Positions 37,794 to 42,454 of a stretch of DNA of 42,454 nucleotides are shown piece after piece; position 1 is the first letter of the stretch; each line of letters begins with the position of its first letter. Origin of the DNA: an uncultured Ruminococcus sp. (GTDB taxonomy: Bacteria; Bacillota; Clostridia; Oscillospirales; Acutalibacteraceae); contig CADASG010000015.1 of assembly GCA_902790475.1 (NCBI GenBank), positions 1 through 42,454 of the forward strand, read 5' to 3'. A program made the position numbers and the translations under genes. The notes below the pieces were generated by a model. It saw only the letters and a program-made list of their open reading frames with translations, searched no databases and had not been told where the DNA came from.

Positions 37794-38498
37794 TTATACA
37801 ACAAGCTGATTCAAGGAATGTATCTCATATGTAGGGATTATCTGTGTAGTATTCCTTTTGTTCTTTGCATTAAACCAACACGAGTCGATTCCGGAACGAT
37901 TTGCTCCGAGAATATCGGATGACAATGAATCTCCGACCATCAGCACTGTGGTTTTATCTTCAATATCCGCAATCGTTATTGCTTTCTCGAAAAATACTTC
38001 TGACGGTTTACAGCAATTCAAGTCTTCCGAAACAATAATATCCTTTAGGTACGGTTGAAAATGGATCATTCTGGATTTTTGGATGACAGATAAGCCGTTA
38101 GAAACAACATATACGTTCGCAAACCCGGATAATTTCATGCACACCTCTCTCGCAAAAGGAACCTCATCCATTTGCTGTGCGAGATGCTGACGATAGGAAA
38201 TATCGAATTCTTTTGGCGAAACTGACAGCTCAAAGCGTTTAGCTAATTCACAAAAACGGCTCTCAGAGTAGTCATAATAAAGCTCGTGGAAGCGTGATTG
38301 TATTTCTTTTTCTGTTGTATTCGACAAGCCAAATCTTTTCCATTCCACGCTGCAAATATCTGCAAACGATTTTTCAATTTGATCATTATAATCAAGATGA
38401 TAAAACCGAAAGGTTTCCTTTAAAGCTTGCAATTCAGCCTTGTCATAATCAAGCAGTGTGCCGTCTGCGTCAAACAGATAGGTTTTGTACTTTTTCAT
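37794..38498 (-). CDS. HAD-superfamily phosphatase, YjjG-type nucleotidase
   Basis: 234 aa with all four HAD motifs: DADGTLLD (Asp10, Asp12), VVSNG, the lysine in CCKPSEVFF and MVGDSLSSDI. Length and the YDYSESRF cap region fit YjjG-type pyrimidine nucleotidases that clear non-canonical nucleotides. Stand-alone gene between decayed fragments and the mobile element. Confidence 0.88.
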   Translation of the reverse strand: MKKYKTYLFDADGTLLDYDKAELQALKETFRFYHLDYNDQIEKSFADICSVEWKRFGLSNTTEKEIQSRFHELYYDYSESRFCELAKRFELSVSPKEFDISYRQHLAQQMDEVPFAREVCMKLSGFANVYVVSNGLSVIQKSRMIHFQPYLKDIIVSEDLNCCKPSEVFFEKAITIADIEDKTTVLMVGDSLSSDILGANRSGIDSCWFNAKNKRNTTQIIPTYEIHSLNQLVV

Positions 38499-38570
38499 AT
38501 TAGTGTTTCTCCAATAGTTTTCAATAAAATGGTAAATGCCGATTGCCCCAAATTCCGATTTATCGGGATG

Positions 38571-40112
38571 TTAATACAATAGAAATACCGCCCGAGCAAA
38601 CTCGGGCGGCGGTGGTGGAGCAGGCGACGTCATAGTCGAACACTGCTCCGTGCAGGTTTTATCGGAGTTAAAGGCTTCTTCTATTTCCTCTAACGGTATG
38701 TCATCAATGCTCATCGATTTCTTGCTGGCGTTGATTATCAGGGTGAAATGATCATCGTAAAGATAGACGGAATGTACAAGGATATTCACGATGGCTCTGC
38801 GTTTGTTGACATCATCCAAGGGCATATCGCAGACAAAATCAAGGAAGGCGAGTATCTGTGCTTCCGAAAGGCAGATACGTTTGTTTTGCTCAATGGCGAG
38901 CTGTTCCTCCAGCGCTTCTTTTTCAGCCTGACGCTTGTTAAGGCGTTCTGTCAGCATTGGAACGGACTGTCCTTGTTCGATACCTCGCCATAGATTTTCT
39001 ATGGCGGTATCCGCTTCTCGGATAGCTTTCTTTAACTGCTTGACCGTCAAGTTATCGGGACTTTTGCTGCATTCCTCGGCAACCTTTTGAGCAATAAACT
39101 TAATGTTGTCATCAGTAAGTAGTTTCAAACATTCTGCAATCACTCTGTCCTCAATTTTCTTTTTGCTGACGATAGTTTTATCACAGCGTTTCTTTCGGGC
39201 TTCCTTGCAAATATAATAGTGATACTGCTTGCCGGTTTTACTTGTACCGCCGTAGCCGACCATCATATTTTTGCAGTGACCGCAAAACAGCTTTGTTGTC
39301 AGCAGATACTCGCCCTCACCGTGCGTTCTGGCTGGAGCCTTTTTGTTTTTGTTCAGTATATCCTGAACCTTGTAGAATAAATCATCATCTAATATCCTCG
39401 GCATTCCGCCAGGCGTTTCCTGTCCCTTATACATATAAACTCCTATATATCTTTTGTTGCTCAACATACGGCTGAGACTGTTATAAGTGAAATCGTTGCC
39501 TAGTGAAGTTCTGACTTTGCGGCGTTTTAAATCCTTTACAATTTCTGCTTTGGTCTCGCCACTTGCGTATCGCTCAAATATTTCACGCACGATTTTGGCT
39601 TCGTCCTCATCAACATAAAAGCGTCTATCTTTATCCACCTTGAAGCCAAGTCCGGGATTACTGCCGTTGGATAAACACTTTTGTGCGTTGATCTCCATCC
39701 CTCGGTGGATCTTCTGAGAAAGCTCGGCGGAAAAATACTCCGCCATACTCTCTAACACACCTTCGACGAGAATACCGGATGCGTCGTCAGTGATGTTTTC
39801 TCTTGCCGACAACACCCTGACGCCGTTCTTTTTCAGCTTTGATTTGTAGATTGCACTGTCGTAGCGGTTACGGGCAAATCGGTCAAGCTGATAAACCAAA
39901 ATTCCCTCAAAAGCGTGTTTCTCGCTGTCTGATATCATACGCTGAAATTCAGCTCGATTATCATATTTACCGCTAACAGCTCTATCTATGTATTCTCCGA
40001 TAATTGTATAATGATTTTGCTCAGCATATTCATAGCACACTTTCAACTGACCTTCAATAGATTGCTCAGTTTGGCTGTGGCTCGAAAAGCGGGCGTAAAT
40101 TACTACATTCAT
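38571..40112 (-). CDS. large serine recombinase of the mobile element
   Basis: 513 aa from the ATG at 40112 (AAAGGAGG upstream). Resolvase domain about 1-150 with catalytic Ser in YARFSSHSQ and the arginine motif YQLDRFARNRYDS, recombinase domain about 165-265 (SLGNDFTYNSLSRMLSNKRYIG), zinc ribbon (LFCGHCKNMM ... YICKEARKKRC), coiled coil and C-terminal domain. It catalyses integration and excision of the element to which the relaxase and ParB belong. The last codons read through a CCGCCCGAG/CTCGGGCGG hairpin (38588-38609) that also acts as terminator, which explains the odd PPPPP ending. Confidence 0.93.
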   Translation of the reverse strand: MNVVIYARFSSHSQTEQSIEGQLKVCYEYAEQNHYTIIGEYIDRAVSGKYDNRAEFQRMISDSEKHAFEGILVYQLDRFARNRYDSAIYKSKLKKNGVRVLSARENITDDASGILVEGVLESMAEYFSAELSQKIHRGMEINAQKCLSNGSNPGLGFKVDKDRRFYVDEDEAKIVREIFERYASGETKAEIVKDLKRRKVRTSLGNDFTYNSLSRMLSNKRYIGVYMYKGQETPGGMPRILDDDLFYKVQDILNKNKKAPARTHGEGEYLLTTKLFCGHCKNMMVGYGGTSKTGKQYHYYICKEARKKRCDKTIVSKKKIEDRVIAECLKLLTDDNIKFIAQKVAEECSKSPDNLTVKQLKKAIREADTAIENLWRGIEQGQSVPMLTERLNKRQAEKEALEEQLAIEQNKRICLSEAQILAFLDFVCDMPLDDVNKRRAIVNILVHSVYLYDDHFTLIINASKKSMSIDDIPLEEIEEAFNSDKTCTEQCSTMTSPAPPPPPEFARAVFLLY

Positions 40113-40125
40113 TTTTACCTCCTTT

Positions 40126-40150
40126 GCTCTCCGCCGAAACGACGGAGAGC
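40126..40150 (-). promoter_or_regulatory. hairpin in the recombinase leader
   Basis: GCTCTCCG/CGGAGAGC stem immediately before the AAAGGAGG ribosome site. It may limit translation or bind a regulator of recombinase expression; no further evidence. Confidence 0.45.
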
Positions 40151-40199
40151 TGTATTTATATATTACAGGATTTGCAGAAAACAATCGAATGTATCAAAT

Positions 40200-40370
40200 T
40201 TACGCAATCATTTTCTCATCCTGATATTCGGGGTGAGCCTTTAGCCACTTTTCATAATACTGTTTACCAAACTCGCTATTGTAAAAATCTATAATTTCCG
40301 GAACAAATGCTTTTGCGAGGAGCGTTAACGCTTCTTCCGAATATTCCGCAGTTTGTAATTCAATGCTCAA
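40200..40370 (-). CDS. small element-encoded protein
   Basis: 56 aa from a TTG start at 40370, chosen because GAGGTG lies six bases upstream; longer frames run back into parB. Helical, acidic then Trp/His-containing: MSIELQTAEYSEEALTLLAK, FVPEIIDFYNSEFGKQYYEKW. Such short proteins sit between ParB and recombinase in related elements; function unknown. Confidence 0.65.
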   Translation of the reverse strand: MSIELQTAEYSEEALTLLAKAFVPEIIDFYNSEFGKQYYEKWLKAHPEYQDEKMIA

Positions 40371-40380
40371 TAGGTTCACC

Positions 40381-41202
40381 TCATCTTTCACGGTCTCGCT
40401 GTCGCTTGAGATAGCGTTGGTAGTAATCGCAGGCTTTGAGGATAAAACCTTCAAGCTGATTGTCGGTTGCATTAGGTGCAAACTTTCTCACCTTATCCAT
40501 CGGGATTTTCAGCGTTTCACGCTGGTTCGCTTTATCCTCTGACATAATATTTTCGATTAATCGTGGTGAAATCAGTCCGTCACGGACAGCCTTGTGCATA
40601 CGAAACGCCTGAGAATAGGACGGCGTGCAGTCATCACGCTCGATAACATCCAGCAGGTTGTGCTGTAAATCCTCGTCCAAATAAGAAAGCTCAACGCCAA
40701 CAGAAAAAGCGATTTTGCCCTCGTCCATCAGCTTGAGTAATTCAGGGATAAGATTTGTTAAGCGTATGTAGCGCTGTACTTGCCTTCCGCTTTCAGAATC
40801 AGAAATGGTATCTCGTGACTTGTGGACAAGTTGTCCACAAGCCTTTCCTTGATGACTTATTGCTTCAAGTTTCAGCTTGTAAGCAAACGCCTTTTCCGAC
40901 GGCAAAAGATGCTCCCTGTGAAGGTTGCTGTCCACCACCATAATCGCCGCTTCGTCACGACTTACGGGACGAATAAAAGCAGGAACTTCTGCAAGCCCTG
41001 CCTTCTGCGCCGCACGGAAACGACGGTGTCCGGATATGATTTCGTATTCGTCGGTTGTGCCTTCAAGCGGTCGGACAATCAGCGGCGTCATAATGCCCTG
41101 CTGCTGAACGCTCTCGATAAGTCTGTTCATCTCGTCGTTGTCGAGCACCTGATAAGGGTGGTCTTTGAATTCGTGTAGTTTGTTGATTGATATATTGGTC
41201 AT
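40381..41202 (-). CDS. parB: ParB-family partition-like protein
   Basis: 273 aa. ParB/Srx nucleotide-binding domain about 1-100 with ISGHRRFRAAQKAG and LHREHLLPSEKAFAYK, then a helix-turn-helix region (ESGRQVQRYIRLTNLIPEL). No ParA partner is in view; in integrative elements lone ParB-like proteins may aid maintenance or regulate transfer. Starts with ATGA overlapping the relaxase stop, so it is cotranscribed and translationally coupled with the relaxase. Confidence 0.92.
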   Translation of the reverse strand: MTNISINKLHEFKDHPYQVLDNDEMNRLIESVQQQGIMTPLIVRPLEGTTDEYEIISGHRRFRAAQKAGLAEVPAFIRPVSRDEAAIMVVDSNLHREHLLPSEKAFAYKLKLEAISHQGKACGQLVHKSRDTISDSESGRQVQRYIRLTNLIPELLKLMDEGKIAFSVGVELSYLDEDLQHNLLDVIERDDCTPSYSQAFRMHKAVRDGLISPRLIENIMSEDKANQRETLKIPMDKVRKFAPNATDNQLEGFILKACDYYQRYLKRQRDRER

Positions 41203-42454
41203 CGCTCATTACTCCTTTGTTTTGATTTTGTTTTTGATTTCCGTCCTCTTGCGAGGTTTTGCGCTTGTATTTCACAGCGTATATTTTCGTTGATCTTCGG
41301 TTCGTCCTCAATAATTGAGAGGGCGATTTTCTTTTCCCGGCGGAGCTGCCGCAACAGCGTTGTGCAATCGTCACGGCTCTTTTTCAGTTCCTTGATCCTG
41401 TCGTCGTCATCGCAGCGGCGCAGTTTGTTATACACCTTCTTACGCAGTTCGATAACTTCTTTGATCTCCTTATCGGTATCGGTGATAAAAGATTTAACGT
41501 CGTCGATCGTATGAAGCTTTTTGTTTGAAACCAATGTCACTTGCCGTGAAAACCTGTCCAAATATCTCCACGCCTCACGCATTTCAGCCGACAACGGCTT
41601 GCGCTGATTCCACTTCGGCAGCTTACCCATCAGGAACATATAATGTAGGTACTTGGCATATAAACCGCCGAAGCATTTGAGCAGCTTGAAACTGCCACGG
41701 TATCGGATTTTCTTCGGTATAAAATCTCTCATTTTAACTCTGGAATAGTGATATTCATCAAAGTGCTTGTAGCCGTACTGCTGATAATGAACCTTGATTC
41801 TGCGGAGAATGGCTTCGTTTGTATATTCATCACCCAAGCGGTACATTCTCACTGACTTGTTGCTATTAACGGAGCATATTGTCCAATATCTTCGCCGAGG
41901 ATTGGTGTTGACGATAAAGCCTTGACTTTTCATTACACGGTCAAAACTTGATATACTGTATGACCGTTCTATACCGAAATCAATCGCTTTCCGCATAAGA
42001 TTGAACGTTGTCGGCTCGCCGTTTTTCTCCGCAAAGTAAATGCTTCTCGGTGTTTTGCCCGACGGATTTTTGATCACGGTCAAATTGTGTTCGGCGCACA
42101 GCTTGTCCGACAGAGCTCTGAATTTCCAGTAAGCGCCCTCGTTGCAATCGAACTTTTTGCCCGTCCACATATTAGTGCTGCAAACGACAAAATGATTGTG
42201 CAGCGTACCGGTATTCAGATGCGTTGCTACCAGCACCTGATACTCGTTGCCCCACATTTTCTTTGCCAACTCAACACCGATTTTGTGGCAAAGCTCCGGC
42301 GTGATCTCGCCTGTTTTGAAACTTTGATAGGCGTGATAGGCAACGTTGCCGCCGTTTTTTCCGAAGCGTTCCTGCACGGCGTTCATTTCCTCAAAAGCAG
42401 TTTCGGCGTTGCAGTTTACACCTGTCACATAGCAACGGCTTTCCGTTTTTGCTT
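41199..42454 (-). CDS. relaxase/mobilization nuclease, partial at the right edge
   Basis: At least 417 aa in view; the 5' end lies beyond the window and the frame stays open to the last base, so the GTG at 42428 is internal. The three-histidine metal motif (ATHLNTGTLHNHFVVCS) and the preceding YHAYQSFKTGEITPE region identify a MobA/VirD2-type (Rlx) relaxase that nicks the transfer origin. The C-terminal half is rich in Lys/Arg and coiled coil. With ParB, the small protein and the serine recombinase it defines an integrative mobilizable element. Confidence 0.93.
   Translation of the reverse strand, partial: AKTESRCYVTGVNCNAETAFEEMNAVQERFGKNGGNVAYHAYQSFKTGEITPELCHKIGVELAKKMWGNEYQVLVATHLNTGTLHNHFVVCSTNMWTGKKFDCNEGAYWKFRALSDKLCAEHNLTVIKNPSGKTPRSIYFAEKNGEPTTFNLMRKAIDFGIERSYSISSFDRVMKSQGFIVNTNPRRRYWTICSVNSNKSVRMYRLGDEYTNEAILRRIKVHYQQYGYKHFDEYHYSRVKMRDFIPKKIRYRGSFKLLKCFGGLYAKYLHYMFLMGKLPKWNQRKPLSAEMREAWRYLDRFSRQVTLVSNKKLHTIDDVKSFITDTDKEIKEVIELRKKVYNKLRRCDDDDRIKELKKSRDDCTTLLRQLRREKKIALSIIEDEPKINENIRCEIQAQNLARGRKSKTKSKQRSNER

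Noticed and set aside
1-42454. CRISPR array, rRNA or complete tRNA genes
   Set aside because: No regularly spaced repeat array with unique spacers, no rRNA signature and no complete cloverleaf was seen; the dispersed element copies are kilobases apart.

Overview
The window looks like a chromosomal segment of a gut or rumen anaerobe of the Oscillospiraceae, most likely a Ruminococcus-type, dockerin-using fibre or starch degrader. The reasons are a sodium/proton-type Rnf complex, four secreted proteins with type I dockerin repeats, a secreted protein with two CBM21-like starch-binding modules, a giant fibro-slime surface protein, BspA-type leucine-rich repeats, strong AGGAGG ribosome sites, and a Clostridia-type serine-recombinase/relaxase mobile element. 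All identifications come from reading the sequence by eye; no database search was run.

Layout. 0.2-5.1 kb (minus): complete rnfCDGEAB operon ending in a strong terminator. 5.2-11.4 kb (minus): a dockerin-bearing papain-family protease, a tannase-like esterase lipoprotein, an XRE-type regulator, a leucine-rich-repeat dockerin protein and an unannotated 42-residue peptide gene. 11.4-18.4 kb (minus): one gene for a secreted protein of about 2,330 residues. 18.4-19.35 kb: a long hairpin-rich intergenic region with its own promoter and one possible short ORF. 19.3-22.0 kb (plus): three-gene ABC-2 exporter. 22.2-24.8 kb: DUF2383-like protein, tandem CBM21 protein, XRE/zinc-ribbon regulator. 24.9-32.0 kb: an accessory redox/hydrolase cluster controlled by a TetR and a LysR regulator. 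It holds two flavodoxins, a carboxymuconolactone decarboxylase-cupin protein, a broken aldo/keto reductase, an alpha/beta hydrolase, a cyclophilin-like protein and an acetyltransferase. 32.3-36.5 kb (minus): a small-molecule resistance block (APH-type kinase, FluC, MATE pump, DUF2798-like membrane protein, Veg-like operon). 36.6-38.5 kb: decayed fragments and a YjjG-like nucleotidase. 38.6-42.45 kb (minus): one end of a mobilizable element (serine recombinase, small ORF, ParB, relaxase running off the right edge).

Three things stand out. First, three consecutive transcription units at 35.1-36.6 kb start from near-identical promoters, and each has a leader RNA that shares the core GCGUAAGUC and ends in an intrinsic terminator. 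One leader precedes a MATE pump, which suggests a mepA/guanidine-IV-like riboswitch regulon that also governs a DUF2798-like gene and a Veg-like operon. Second, two members of the redox cluster, a flavodoxin and a cyclophilin-like protein, carry signal peptides and the same unusual N-terminal dockerin, which would place redox-type domains on the outside of the cell. Third, a short terminal-inverted-repeat element (113-161 bp, four copies plus a 49-bp derivative, with 4-bp AT-rich duplications at two of them) is scattered through the window. One copy replaces the 5' half of the aldo/keto reductase gene, and others sit exactly on stop codons.
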